The position numbers were made by a program, and so were the translations under genes. This document shows positions 8,850-17,396 of a DNA stretch of 64,000 nt, piece after piece. The stretch spans positions 2,484,501-2,548,500 of the forward strand of contig NZ_WVRN01000001.1 in assembly GCF_013112245.1 (NCBI RefSeq). Direction: 5' to 3'. The DNA comes from Ruegeria sp. HKCCD4315 (GTDB lineage: Bacteria; Pseudomonadota; Alphaproteobacteria; Rhodobacterales; Rhodobacteraceae). Position 1 is the stretch's first letter. Each line of letters begins with the position of its first letter. The notes beneath the pieces are model-generated. The model was not told the origin of the DNA, made no database searches, and saw nothing but the letters and a program-made list of their open reading frames with translations.

Positions 8850-9308
8850 ATGACGGACCTGACCATCAACGGAAAGGACGTGTCGCTCGACGTACCGGGT
8901 GACACACCTTTGCTATGGGCGTTACGCGACAACCTGCGCCTGACCGGAACGAAATTTGGCTGCGGCGTGGCCCAGTGCGGTGCCTGCACCGTCATGGTCG
9001 ATGGCATGCCGGTCCGCTCGTGCATCACCCCGGTCGAAGATCTGGAAGGCTCGGATGTAACAACGATCGAAGCGCTGGAAGGCCCCGAGGCTGATGCGGT
9101 GCGCAAGGCCTGGGTTGATCTGGATGTGCCACAATGCGGGTACTGTCAGTCCGGTCAGATCATTGCCGCTGCTACATTGCTGACTGAGATTCCTCAGCCG
9201 ACGGATGAAGATATCGATTTTGCGATGGCTGGAAACGCCTGCCGCTGCGCCACCTACGTGCGCATCCGCAAGGCGATCCACAATGCTGCCAAGATGCTGG
9301 AGGCCTGA
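8850..9308 (+). CDS. [2Fe-2S] subunit of IorAB-type molybdenum hydroxylase
   Basis: Protein of 152 aa of the xanthine dehydrogenase/isoquinoline 1-oxidoreductase small-subunit family. It has the plant-ferredoxin-type cluster CGVAQCGACTV plus a later Cys, and the second cluster motifs CGYCQSGQI and CRCATY. It passes electrons from the molybdenum subunit to an acceptor, probably the cytochrome c encoded downstream. The ATG at 8850, 10 nt after AGAGGA, starts at the conserved MTDLTINGK; an ATG 33 nt earlier lacks a ribosome site. It is followed 3 nt later by the large subunit. It has no signal peptide of its own and probably rides out with the Tat-exported partner. Confidence 0.9.
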   Translation: MTDLTINGKDVSLDVPGDTPLLWALRDNLRLTGTKFGCGVAQCGACTVMVDGMPVRSCITPVEDLEGSDVTTIEALEGPEADAVRKAWVDLDVPQCGYCQSGQIIAAATLLTEIPQPTDEDIDFAMAGNACRCATYVRIRKAIHNAAKMLEA

Positions 9309-9311
9309 TCC

Positions 9312-11459
9312 ATGACCGCATTCTCTCCCACCCGTCGCGGCTTTCTGGCCGGTGGTGCCGCGCTGATTATTGGGGCGCATCTGCCGATGGGCAACAAGAT
9401 GGCCGCAAAAGCCGCGACCGGCCCCGTTGACCTCAACGCCTTTGTCCGCATCGGCGAAGACAACACGGTTACCGTTATCGTCAAACACATCGAATTCGGC
9501 CAGGGCCCATTCACCGGCTTCGCCACTTTGGTAGCCGAAGAGTTGGACGCCGACTGGTCGCAGATGCGTGCCGAACATGCGCCTGCCGACACCGCAACCT
9601 ATCAGAACTTTGCATTCGGCATTCAGGGCACCGGCGCTTCAACCGCCGTGCGCAACGCCTTTACCCAGATGCGCCAGGCCGGCGCCGCCGCCCGCGCCAT
9701 GCTAGTTGATGCGGCTGCCCGCGAATGGGGTGTTTCGGCTGATGAGATCACCGTCGCAAACGGCGTGATCAGCCACACCGGCAGCGGCAAGACTGCGCAA
9801 TTCGGTGAACTGGTCGCTGCAGCCAGCGAAAGCACACCGCCTGCCGAGCCCAAGCTGAAAGACCCGGCCGAGTTCAATCTGATCGGCAAAGAAGAAATCC
9901 GCCGGCTTGACAGCGCCATCAAGACCACGGGCGAGGCCCAGTTCACGCTGGACGTCTATCGCGACGGCATGCTGACGGTCGTCGTGGCGCATTCGCCCTG
10001 GATCAACGGAAAAGTTGCATCGGTGGACAGTTCGGCCGCTCTGGCGGTCGACGGCGTTGAAAAAGTAGAACAAATCCCGACCGGCGTCGCGGTCTATGCC
10101 AGAAACACTTATTCAGCCCTCAAGGGGCGCGATGCGCTGCTGATCGACTGGGACCTGAGCGAGGCGGAAACCCGCTCGGCCGAAGAACAACTGGAAGAGG
10201 TCGCCACGGCGGCTCGCGATGGTGAAGGCGTCGTTGCCGATACCTATGGCGACCTGAACGCGGCATTCGAAAACGCCGCTCAGGTGATCGAAGCCGAATA
10301 CCGCCTGCCCTTCCTTGCCCACGCACCGCTCGAAGCTCTGGACGGTGTGATCGAGAACCGCGGCGACGCTGTGGAAATCTGGATGGGCAGCCAGATGCAG
10401 AGTGTCGACCAAATGGTCACCTCGGACATCTTCGGCATTCCGCTGGAAAATGTTGAGATCAACACCCTTCTGGGCGGCGGCAGCTTTGGACGGCGCGCGC
10501 AGTATGACGGGCAATTCGCGCAGGAACTGGCACATGTTGCCAAGGCCGGGGGCGAAGGCACTTATAAGCTGGTCTGGACTCGCAGCGATGACATTCAGGG
10601 CGGGTATTACCGGCCGCAGGTCGTTCACCGCCACCGTGCCGCACTGGACGAAACTGGCCGCATTATCGGATGGTTCAACAAATTCGCCACCGAAAGCATC
10701 ATGGGCGGCTCGGCCTTTGAAGCGGTAATCCAGAACGGCGTTGACCCGTTCTCGATCGAGGGCTCCATCCATAAACCTTACGACTTCGGCGCGTTCGAGG
10801 CCCGCTGGGTCCGCACTGACAGCAAGGTGCCGCATCTGTGGTGGCGCTCTGTCGGCCATTCGCACAATGCATTCGCGAACGAAGTGTTCCTGGACGAGGT
10901 GCTGCAAGGCCAGGGAAAGGACCCGGTTCAGGGTCGCCTGGAGCTGCTGGGCGACAAGTCCCCGCGCGACCGCCGGGTGTTGGAGCGCGTCGCTGAGATG
11001 GCGAACTGGAGGGGTGTGCAAGGCGCCGACGGCAAGGCCTTTGGCGTTGCGCTGCATCCCAGCTATGACGCGCACTTCGCCTATATCGCCGAGGTCTCCG
11101 AAGTCGATGGCGAACCCCGCGTGCACAAGGTCTGGGTCGCTGCCGATGTGGGCATTGCGGTCAACCCGGATGTGGTCAAGGCGCAGATCGAAGGCGGGCT
11201 GGGCTATGGCCTCAGCGCAGCGCTGTTCAACGAGATCACCTTTGCCGAGGATGGCCGCGTTGAGCAGGAAAACTTTGACACCTATCGTCTGCTGCGGATC
11301 AACGAAATGCCCGAGGTCGAAATTGATCTTGCGGTGAACACTGAAAAGCCCGGCGGCATTGGTGAGGCTGGTACGCCGCCCATCGCCCCCGCCGTCAGCA
11401 ACGCCTGGCGTATCCTCAAGGGTGAGCCCGTCCGCCGCCTGCCGCTTGTGCGCGTTTGA
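9312..11459 (+). CDS. Molybdopterin subunit of IorB-type aldehyde/heterocycle oxidoreductase
   Basis: Large subunit of 715 aa. A Tat signal is present at the N-terminus (TRRGFLAGG followed by a hydrophobic stretch), so the enzyme acts in the periplasm. The xanthine-oxidase-type cofactor loop GGGSFGRR and the C-terminal GGIGEAGTPP with the base Glu (about residue 685) are visible. Family members hydroxylate aldehydes or N-heterocycles using water. Encoded between the Fe-S subunit and a diheme cytochrome c, it probably forms a three-part dehydrogenase feeding the respiratory chain. Substrate is unknown; shared regulation with electrophile-defence genes suggests aldehyde oxidation. Confidence 0.9.
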   Translation: MTAFSPTRRGFLAGGAALIIGAHLPMGNKMAAKAATGPVDLNAFVRIGEDNTVTVIVKHIEFGQGPFTGFATLVAEELDADWSQMRAEHAPADTATYQNFAFGIQGTGASTAVRNAFTQMRQAGAAARAMLVDAAAREWGVSADEITVANGVISHTGSGKTAQFGELVAAASESTPPAEPKLKDPAEFNLIGKEEIRRLDSAIKTTGEAQFTLDVYRDGMLTVVVAHSPWINGKVASVDSSAALAVDGVEKVEQIPTGVAVYARNTYSALKGRDALLIDWDLSEAETRSAEEQLEEVATAARDGEGVVADTYGDLNAAFENAAQVIEAEYRLPFLAHAPLEALDGVIENRGDAVEIWMGSQMQSVDQMVTSDIFGIPLENVEINTLLGGGSFGRRAQYDGQFAQELAHVAKAGGEGTYKLVWTRSDDIQGGYYRPQVVHRHRAALDETGRIIGWFNKFATESIMGGSAFEAVIQNGVDPFSIEGSIHKPYDFGAFEARWVRTDSKVPHLWWRSVGHSHNAFANEVFLDEVLQGQGKDPVQGRLELLGDKSPRDRRVLERVAEMANWRGVQGADGKAFGVALHPSYDAHFAYIAEVSEVDGEPRVHKVWVAADVGIAVNPDVVKAQIEGGLGYGLSAALFNEITFAEDGRVEQENFDTYRLLRINEMPEVEIDLAVNTEKPGGIGEAGTPPIAPAVSNAWRILKGEPVRRLPLVRV

Positions 11460-11473
11460 CAGGAGATCGAGCT

Positions 11474-12097
11474 ATGAAATTCGACATTCGTGCCACGGCG
11501 CTGACCGCTGCAATCGCGCTGACCGGGCTGCTGCCCGGTAGCGCGGCGCAGGCCGAGGAAGTCAACGGCCTGAAAACCGCGGCGAGCTTTGAAAGCATCG
11601 AATCCGAGCAAGCCCGCTCGGTCGCGATCTTCGAGGAAATGGCCAAGGTCATCACTCATGCGCGCTGCGTCAACTGCCATCCGGTCACCGGTGGCCCGCT
11701 GCAAGGCGAAAACCAGAAACCGCACTCGCCGCCGATTCCGCGGACCGAGGACAATTTCGGTGTGGTCGCAATGCGCTGCACCACCTGTCACGGCGAGGAA
11801 AACCGCCCGTTTCTGGGTGAAACCGGCTCGGTGCCCGGCAACGGTCACTGGCAACTGGCCCCGCAGAGCATGGGTTGGGTCGGCCTGACCGTACCCGAGA
11901 TCTGCGCCCAGTTGAAAGACCCCGAACGCAATGGTGGCCGAACCCTGGAAGAGGTCGCGCATCATATGGGGCATGACACTCTGGTCGGCTGGGCCTGGAC
12001 CCCCGGCGAAGGCCGCGAGCCCGCGCCCGGATCCTGGGAAGGGTTTTCGGAACTGGCCGTAAACTGGATCGAAACCGGCGCGGCCTGCCCGGGCTGA
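11474..12097 (+). CDS. Periplasmic diheme cytochrome c, partner of IorAB
   Basis: Protein of 207 aa with a Sec signal peptide (cleavage near AAQA, residue 27) and two CXXCH haem sites, CVNCH at 65-69 and CTTCH at 102-106. It starts at the ATG 8 nt after AGGAG, 14 nt behind the molybdopterin subunit gene. This family regularly accompanies IorAB-type enzymes and takes their electrons. A strong hairpin follows at 12124, closing the three-gene operon. The many buried Trp/Pro segments suggest a compact globular cytochrome rather than a membrane-anchored one. Confidence 0.85.
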   Translation: MKFDIRATALTAAIALTGLLPGSAAQAEEVNGLKTAASFESIESEQARSVAIFEEMAKVITHARCVNCHPVTGGPLQGENQKPHSPPIPRTEDNFGVVAMRCTTCHGEENRPFLGETGSVPGNGHWQLAPQSMGWVGLTVPEICAQLKDPERNGGRTLEEVAHHMGHDTLVGWAWTPGEGREPAPGSWEGFSELAVNWIETGAACPG

Positions 12098-12123
12098 GGC
12101 GAGTTGATCTGACACGAAATAAT

Positions 12124-12151
12124 CCGGAGGCTTCTGTTAAGCTGCCTCCGG
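12124..12151. terminator. Bidirectional hairpin between convergent operons
   Basis: CCGGAGGC and GCCTCCGG form a perfect 8-bp stem around a 12-nt loop, in the 154-nt gap between the convergent cytochrome c gene (plus) and the haloacid dehalogenase gene (minus). Only a short T/A-rich tail follows on each strand. Its position between convergent genes supports a terminator serving both. Confidence 0.65.
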
Positions 12152-12251
12152 TTCATCTATGGCCAGCATGGTCTGGATCGTGTTTCAAACAATCAAATTC
12201 CGGCTGTCGAACGCGGTTTGAACCGAAAATTGAACTTCAGTTTTGCCCAAC

Positions 12252-12974
12252 CTAAATCTGAAGGGCAGAGGCCAATTCAGTAAAGCTGTCCACTTCGATG
12301 TCATAAGTGCCGGTTTCACCCCGATCCGGCGTCTCGGAAGGCTTGTTGCCCCACTCCAGCGGTCGCCGAACCAGCGCCGTGCGGAACCCTACCTGACTTG
12401 CAGCGTCGAGGTCATAGGGGTGACACGCGACCATCAGGCATTGATCGGGCTGCAGTTGCAAACGTTCAGCGGCCCGCCGATACGCCTCGGGCAGCAGCTT
12501 GTAGACGCCAAGCCCTTCGCAGGACAGGACCCCGTCCCAAACCAGCCCGTTCCTGCGCGAGGTGTCGATAATCAGCCGATAGGACAGCAGCGTGAACGAG
12601 GTCACTATGAACCGCTCGCGCAGCGCTGCCAATCCGGGCCGCACATCCGGCCAGGCGGCAAAGCTATGCGGCGCATCCCACGAGATCGCGCGCCGGTCCT
12701 GCGAGTCGAAAACATCCAGCCCTTCTTCGGTCAGCAGGGCATCCAAACAAAAGCGGTGCGCGTCGTCGAAATTATATTCCGGCGGGCCGCTCTCACCCAG
12801 ATTAAGCATCGCCTGCATCGTCCGGCGACGAAGGTCATTCGCCAGCGCGGCCCAGGCACGGCCGATCCCATGACGCTGCCCCGACGCTGCAAATGCATCA
12901 CGGAAACCGCTGTGCCAGTCCAGCACGGTGCCGCCGGTGTCAAAGGTCAGAGCCTTGATGCCAGAAAGACTCAT
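12252..12974 (-). CDS. HAD-superfamily haloacid dehalogenase type II
   Basis: Protein of 240 aa with the HAD nucleophile motif FDTGGTVLDW (Asp12), motif III lysine in VYKLLPEAYRRA and the acidic motif region VACHPYDLDAASQ. The family hydrolyses L-2-haloacids through an aspartyl ester. In characterised L-DEX enzymes the last motif contains S-x-N-x-x-D; here it reads A-C-H-P-Y-D, so dehalogenase activity is not certain. It is the last gene of the ten-gene operon, overlaps the quinone oxidoreductase gene by 4 nt and ends at a terminator. A second, unrelated dehalogenase (DehI type) is encoded at 22348. Confidence 0.8.
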   Translation of the reverse strand: MSLSGIKALTFDTGGTVLDWHSGFRDAFAASGQRHGIGRAWAALANDLRRRTMQAMLNLGESGPPEYNFDDAHRFCLDALLTEEGLDVFDSQDRRAISWDAPHSFAAWPDVRPGLAALRERFIVTSFTLLSYRLIIDTSRRNGLVWDGVLSCEGLGVYKLLPEAYRRAAERLQLQPDQCLMVACHPYDLDAASQVGFRTALVRRPLEWGNKPSETPDRGETGTYDIEVDSFTELASALQI

Positions 12975-13960
12975 GGGATCAACACCGTCGCGCCCAGCGT
13001 TGTGCCGGATTCGATGGCTTCATGGGCCTTCACCGCATCTTTCAGCGCATATTCGTAGTTGATGTTGGCATCCAGAATACCGTCACCGATAGCCTTGAAC
13101 AGATCGCGCGCGGTCCATTCGAGGTCAGACCGTTTGGCGACGTAATGCATGATTGCCGGGCGCGTGATAAACAACGACCCCCGGCGCCCGAGATCCTGGA
13201 TCACGTCAATGGGATCAGGCGGACCCGAGACGTGACCATAGGCAGCGCAGACGCCCATCAAGCGCAAGGAGTCCAGCGAGTCCTGCAATGTGTCTTTGCC
13301 GATCGCCTCGTACACAACGGCGCAGCCCTCGCCATCAGTCACGTCGCGCACAACGTCTACAAAGCTCTGCTCTGAGCGCACGACCGGGTGGTCGCAACCC
13401 GCTGCATGTGCGACGTCGGCCTTTTCCGGTGTCGAAACAGTGCCCACAATGGTCGCCCCAAGGGCCTTGGCCCATTGGCACAGGATCAATCCCATACCGC
13501 CAGCGGCCGCATGAACGAGAATAGTGTCGCCGGGCTGCACCGCATACGTACGGTGCAACAGGTAGTGCGCGGTCATGCCTTTCATAAGCAAGGCCGCAAC
13601 CTGCTTGTCGTCCAGCCGGTCCGGCAGGTGCAATAGCTTGTCAGCGGGATAGTTGCGGACCTCAGAGTAGCTGCCCAGGGGCGGGATGCCATAAGCGACA
13701 CGGTCGCCAGTCTTGAACTCGGTCACACCCTCTCCGACACCTTCGACGATCCCGACGCCCTCGAAACCGATCACCACCGGTTCGTCTGGCACTGGCCACG
13801 GATGAGAGATGCCGGCGCGGTGGTAAGTGTCGGCGTAGTTCACGCCTACTGCTGTATGGCGCAGGCGTACCTCGCCCGGGGCCGGGTCGGGCACATGCCA
13901 GTCTTCCCATCGCATACAGCTGGGCGGTCCTTTCTTGTGGATCACTTGTGCTTTGCTCAT
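12971..13960 (-). CDS. Zinc-free quinone oxidoreductase (MDR family)
   Basis: NADPH:quinone oxidoreductase-like protein of 329 aa. An N-terminal GroES-like fold (GVNYADTYHRAG, IGFEGVGIVEGVG) is followed by a Rossmann domain with HAAAGGMGLILCQWAKALGA. The catalytic-zinc ligands of alcohol dehydrogenases are absent, as in QorA. It reduces quinones or enones with NADPH. The ATG at 13960 follows a GGAGGGG ribosome site; the upstream extension is not conserved-looking. It overlaps the downstream dehalogenase gene by 4 nt. Confidence 0.85.
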   Translation of the reverse strand: MSKAQVIHKKGPPSCMRWEDWHVPDPAPGEVRLRHTAVGVNYADTYHRAGISHPWPVPDEPVVIGFEGVGIVEGVGEGVTEFKTGDRVAYGIPPLGSYSEVRNYPADKLLHLPDRLDDKQVAALLMKGMTAHYLLHRTYAVQPGDTILVHAAAGGMGLILCQWAKALGATIVGTVSTPEKADVAHAAGCDHPVVRSEQSFVDVVRDVTDGEGCAVVYEAIGKDTLQDSLDSLRLMGVCAAYGHVSGPPDPIDVIQDLGRRGSLFITRPAIMHYVAKRSDLEWTARDLFKAIGDGILDANINYEYALKDAVKAHEAIESGTTLGATVLIP

Positions 13961-14000
13961 CGTCCCCTCCTTCGATGTTAGTGTGTGATAGGTTTGGGTT

Positions 14001-14555
14001 TCAGATTTTGAAAACAGTCCTGAGCACCCGCAAATTCCCGGCAATTCGATTGCCTCCAAGGTCTTTGGCCAAACGTTGCAGAACATCCGGAAAACCATAA
14101 TCCGGGATCGCGTTCTCGACTCTCGACACTTGTGCCTTGCTCAGCCCCTTGCGGATCATCCCTCCGGATGCGTCTATCCAGTCACCCTTGCGGACAGCAT
14201 TCACGACATCCGCGCCGGGGCCGGAATAAGGTGTGATCTTGTGGTGCCAGTGGATTGCGGCACGCAGAATCTCGGGATCGAGGCCAAGCCCAAGCTTGTC
14301 GTTGTCGCGCAGCGCCAGCGTCTGGGAAGGATCGAGATAGGCAAGATTCTTCTCAGACCAGAGCCCGATGTCATGATAGACCAGCGCAGTTTCGACCATG
14401 GGGCGATGGACGTCCGCATTTCCAAGAAAATGCATGGCGTAGGTGATCACGCGATACACATGCCCCCGGTATGCCGGAAAATCGTCGCCAATAGTGTCGC
14501 GATATGGGTCAAAGAGCCCTTCGACCCGATCGCAATAGTCTATGATTTCAATCAT
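14001..14555 (-). CDS. HD domain hydrolase
   Basis: Protein of 184 aa with an HD metal-binding motif, ALVYHDIGLW, preceded by a conserved His in the HRPMVETALVYHD helix and followed by HWHHKITPY. This is the fold of metal-dependent phosphohydrolases, but small single-domain members of unknown substrate are common in catabolic operons. It overlaps the FrnE-like gene by 4 nt. Role in the operon is unknown. Confidence 0.75.
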   Translation of the reverse strand: MIEIIDYCDRVEGLFDPYRDTIGDDFPAYRGHVYRVITYAMHFLGNADVHRPMVETALVYHDIGLWSEKNLAYLDPSQTLALRDNDKLGLGLDPEILRAAIHWHHKITPYSGPGADVVNAVRKGDWIDASGGMIRKGLSKAQVSRVENAIPDYGFPDVLQRLAKDLGGNRIAGNLRVLRTVFKI

Positions 14556-15205
14556 GCCACGACTGTCCTCAGCTGCTTGAGCATATTGGCATAATTCCCT
14601 TCACCCTGCGCGCCGGTGACAAGGTGCTGACGTTCAAAGATCATCGCGGGAACACCCTGAACACCACGGCTGGTCCAGAACTGTTCTTTCTCGCGAACCT
14701 TTTCGCCACGTTCGCCGCTATCCAGCATCGCGCGGGCGGCATCGCGATCCAGCCCAATCTGACCAGCGACCTCGACCAGCACGTCGATATCCGCCACATT
14801 CTCGCGCCGGGTGAAGAAAGCGGCGAACAGCGCCAGCTTGGCCTCATGCGCCTTGCCCTTCTCCTCGGCCCAGTCGATCAGCTGATGGGCGCGAAAGGTG
14901 TTGTACATGCGCATGTCGTCGGCATAGTTGAAGGTGAAGCCAAGCGCGGCCCCCATCTCAGTCAGACGCGCGCGCGCCTTGATCGAGCCTTCCAGCGTGG
15001 TGCCGTATTTCGCGGCAAGGTGTTCGCGCAAGTTCTCACCTTCCTGCACCATATGCGGGTTCAGCTCGAACGGGTGCCAGTGGATATCGACGTCGATGCC
15101 GGTCTCCTGAACTGCACGGGCCAGTTGGTAATAGCCGATAGCGCACCATGGGCAGACAACGTCCGAGACGATGTCAACGCGAATAGGCTGGGATTGGTCG
15201 GACAT
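14552..15205 (-). CDS. FrnE-like DsbA family oxidoreductase
   Basis: Thioredoxin-fold protein of 217 aa with CPWC at the start of the fold (VDIVSDVVCPWCAIG) and the family C-terminal segment GVQGVPAMIFERQHLVTGAQ. FrnE-type proteins are cytoplasmic disulfide or glutathione-dependent isomerases found with GSTs in detoxification or aromatic degradation operons. The ATG at 15205 is preceded by AAGGAGTAA; longer in-frame extensions lack support. It follows a GST gene by 4 nt, consistent with glutathione-linked chemistry. Confidence 0.85.
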   Translation of the reverse strand: MSDQSQPIRVDIVSDVVCPWCAIGYYQLARAVQETGIDVDIHWHPFELNPHMVQEGENLREHLAAKYGTTLEGSIKARARLTEMGAALGFTFNYADDMRMYNTFRAHQLIDWAEEKGKAHEAKLALFAAFFTRRENVADIDVLVEVAGQIGLDRDAARAMLDSGERGEKVREKEQFWTSRGVQGVPAMIFERQHLVTGAQGEGNYANMLKQLRTVVA

Positions 15206-15209
15206 CGGG

Positions 15210-15920
15210 TTACTCCTTGTAATTAGCGGCATTTTCGGCGGCAGCGGCCTCGGTATCGCCTGCGCCAAAGACGGATGGTCTGGGTTTCGGCAGTTGCAGC
15301 GCTGCCTGCGTGGCCGGACGTGCATCAATCCGCTCAAACCAGGCGTTCAGATGGTCCAGGCCCGCGACATCAACCCCGGCCCAGAAATGCGAGCGCGCCC
15401 AGGGATAGGTCGCAATATCGGCGATGGACATGGCATCGCCCACCAGCCAGTCACGCCCGTTCAGTCGGGAATCCAACACCTCGAGCAGGCGGCGGGATTC
15501 ATCGACATAGCGCTTGATGGCATAGGGATCGTCATGACCGTTGGGTCGCGCGATACGCTGGAAGAACATCGCCTGCCCCATCATCGGCCCGATGCCGCCC
15601 ATCTGGAACATCAGCCACTGGATCGTCTCGGACCGCTCTTTGGGATCATGGCTCAGGAACCTGTCATATTTCTCGGCCAGATAAAGCAGGATCGCACCGC
15701 TTTCGAACACCGCAAAATCGTTGTTGCCACGATCAACGATGGTTGGGATGCGACCGTTTGGATTCAGCGTCAGATAATCCGGCGCCTTCTGTTCCTTTTT
15801 CGAAAAATCGACCGGCACCAGTTCATAGGGCAGATCAGCCTCGTGGAGGAAGATCAGTGGCTTCCACCCATTCATCGTAGGGGCGGTATAAAGCAGAATA
15901 TCGGGCCGGTCGGTCTTCAA
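15210..15920 (-). CDS. Glutathione S-transferase (YghU/YfcG-like), TTG start
   Basis: GST of 236 aa: thioredoxin-like N-terminal domain with NPNGRIPTI and ESGAILLYLAEKY (glutathione-binding Ser), and an all-helical C-terminal domain. The best start is TTG at 15920: it sits 10 nt after the stop of the upstream GST gene, with GAGG overlapping that stop, and it produces LKTDRPDILLYTAPTMNG, which aligns with the N-terminus MSQPDIHLYTAATMNG of its paralogue at 16622-17338. No ATG gives the full first beta strand. The two paralogues flank a third, different GST. Confidence 0.85.
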   Translation of the reverse strand: MKTDRPDILLYTAPTMNGWKPLIFLHEADLPYELVPVDFSKKEQKAPDYLTLNPNGRIPTIVDRGNNDFAVFESGAILLYLAEKYDRFLSHDPKERSETIQWLMFQMGGIGPMMGQAMFFQRIARPNGHDDPYAIKRYVDESRRLLEVLDSRLNGRDWLVGDAMSIADIATYPWARSHFWAGVDVAGLDHLNAWFERIDARPATQAALQLPKPRPSVFGAGDTEAAAAENAANYKE

Positions 15921-15930
15921 GAATTCAACC

Positions 15931-16617
15931 TCACACGGTGGCGCCGTATCGCGAGCGGGCCCAGCGGACGACCTCTGTCCCCTCTTCGCTGTCGATGACG
16001 CGGGCATATCCCGGTTGGGCAAAGCACCGGTTAAGCCAGCGTTGAATCGAGGGCCAGCGTTCGGCATCCAGCGCGAACCCGGCCAGTTCCGCCCCGCGCA
16101 GCCAGCTTGACATCGCGATGTCAGCAACGCTGAACGACCCAGCGGCGTAGTCGGCATCGCCCAGCAGGTTGCCAATGGCGTCCAGCAATTGCGGCGCGTA
16201 GTCGGTCATGGCCTGAGCGACCATATCCTCTTTTCCGTGGTCCTTGCCAAAGTAATAAGGCACCACGATCCGCTGACCGAACATCATACCGCCAAAGACC
16301 TGCGCCATCTGGCTATCGGCGAATTGCTGAATCTGCAACGCGCGTTGGCGCAGTTCTGGTTGTGGTGGGATAAGGCCGGGCAAAGGCACGGTCTCTTCCG
16401 CCCAGGCGACGATGTCCGCGCTTTCTGTGATGGGTGCCTGCCCCTCAGCGGGCAGCAGAACCGGCACGGTTCCAGCCGGGTTGATCGGCAGAACTTTTTC
16501 TCGCTCGGTATAGGGGACGACCGGGTCCAGATCGTACCCGATACCTTTCAATTCCAGCGCCACCCGAACCTTGCGGACAAAGGGCGACACCGGGTAACCG
16601 ACAAGTTTCACAGTCAT
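15931..16617 (-). CDS. Glutathione S-transferase family protein
   Basis: GST of 228 aa with N-terminal thioredoxin fold (MTVKLVGYPVSPFVRKVRVALELKGI, cis-Pro in NPAGTVPVL, glutathione-binding TESADIVAWAEE) and a helical C-terminal domain. The SPFVRK start resembles maleylacetoacetate-isomerase/beta-like GSTs and differs from the two neighbouring paralogues, so this is not a product of the local duplication. It is tightly packed between them (4 nt and 10 nt gaps) in the detoxification operon. Confidence 0.85.
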   Translation of the reverse strand: MTVKLVGYPVSPFVRKVRVALELKGIGYDLDPVVPYTEREKVLPINPAGTVPVLLPAEGQAPITESADIVAWAEETVPLPGLIPPQPELRQRALQIQQFADSQMAQVFGGMMFGQRIVVPYYFGKDHGKEDMVAQAMTDYAPQLLDAIGNLLGDADYAAGSFSVADIAMSSWLRGAELAGFALDAERWPSIQRWLNRCFAQPGYARVIDSEEGTEVVRWARSRYGATV

Positions 16618-16621
16618 CGCC

Positions 16622-17338
16622 TCAAGCCTTTTTCACGTCGCCGGCGAAGCGCGCGGCGTTTTCCTTGAGGAAGGCATCAGCATCTGCGTTTTCGTCCCAG
16701 AATTGCGGCTGCGCCTTGGGGATGGTCAGCGCCTTCTGCACGGCCGGGCGCGCGTCGATCCGGTCGAACCAGGCCTTGAGGTTCGGCAGATCGTCAACCT
16801 CGACCCGTGCCCAGGGGTAAGCCCGCGCCCAGGGGTAGATCATCATATCGACGATGGAGTAGTCGCCTACGATATAGTCACGTCCGTCCAACTGGGTGTT
16901 CAGAACTTCCATCAGGCGGCGGGATTCGTCGACATAACGCTTGATCGAGAACGGCTCCTCATGCCCGTTGGGCGCTGCGATACGCTGGAAGTACATCGCC
17001 TGCCCCATCATCGGACCCACATGGCCGACCTGAAAGAACAGCCATTGCAGCGTTTCCGACCGGGTAAGCGGATCGTCTGACAGGAACTTGCCGTATTTCT
17101 CGGCCAGATGCCAAAGGATTGCGCCGGATTCGAAAATGGCCCGCCCCTCGGCCCGGTCATAGATCGTGGGGATCTTGCCGTTCGGGTTCAGGTTGAGGAA
17201 CTCGGGGGCCTTCTGTTCCTGTTTCGAAAAATCAATGAAGGTCAGGTCATAGGGTACACCGGCTTCTTCCAGAAAAATGACCGGTTTGTAACCGTTCATG
17301 GTGGCGGCGGTGTAAAGGTGAATGTCCGGTTGGCTCAT
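16622..17338 (-). CDS. Glutathione S-transferase (YghU/YfcG-like)
   Basis: GST of 238 aa closely similar throughout to the protein at 15210-15920 (DFSKQEQKAPEFLNLNPNGKIPTI, RYVDESRRLMEVLNTQLDGRD). YghU/YfcG relatives act as disulfide-bond oxidoreductases or peroxidases using two glutathiones. The ATG at 17338 follows AGGAGACAGCC. The C-terminal tail is longer and more acidic than in the paralogue. Operon member; a G+C-rich hairpin lies just upstream. Confidence 0.88.
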   Translation of the reverse strand: MSQPDIHLYTAATMNGYKPVIFLEEAGVPYDLTFIDFSKQEQKAPEFLNLNPNGKIPTIYDRAEGRAIFESGAILWHLAEKYGKFLSDDPLTRSETLQWLFFQVGHVGPMMGQAMYFQRIAAPNGHEEPFSIKRYVDESRRLMEVLNTQLDGRDYIVGDYSIVDMMIYPWARAYPWARVEVDDLPNLKAWFDRIDARPAVQKALTIPKAQPQFWDENADADAFLKENAARFAGDVKKA

Positions 17339-17363
17339 GGCTGTCTCCTCAGGGGCAAAGTTC

Positions 17364-17389
17364 GGGCCCGCGCGGTGTCGCGCAGGCCC
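17364..17389 (-). terminator. Hairpin between SDR and GST genes (possible attenuator)
   Basis: GGGCC-c-GCGCG and CGCGC-a-GGCCC form an 11-position stem with one mismatch and a GTGT loop in the 58-nt gap between the SDR stop and the next GST start. No T-run follows on the minus strand, so it may be an mRNA-stabilising or partially terminating element inside the operon rather than a full terminator. Confidence 0.4.
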
Positions 17390-17396
17390 GGTTGGT

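Noticed and set aside
10113-11126. A 337-codon open frame on the minus strand
   Set aside because: Antisense to the molybdopterin subunit gene, with no recognisable motif.
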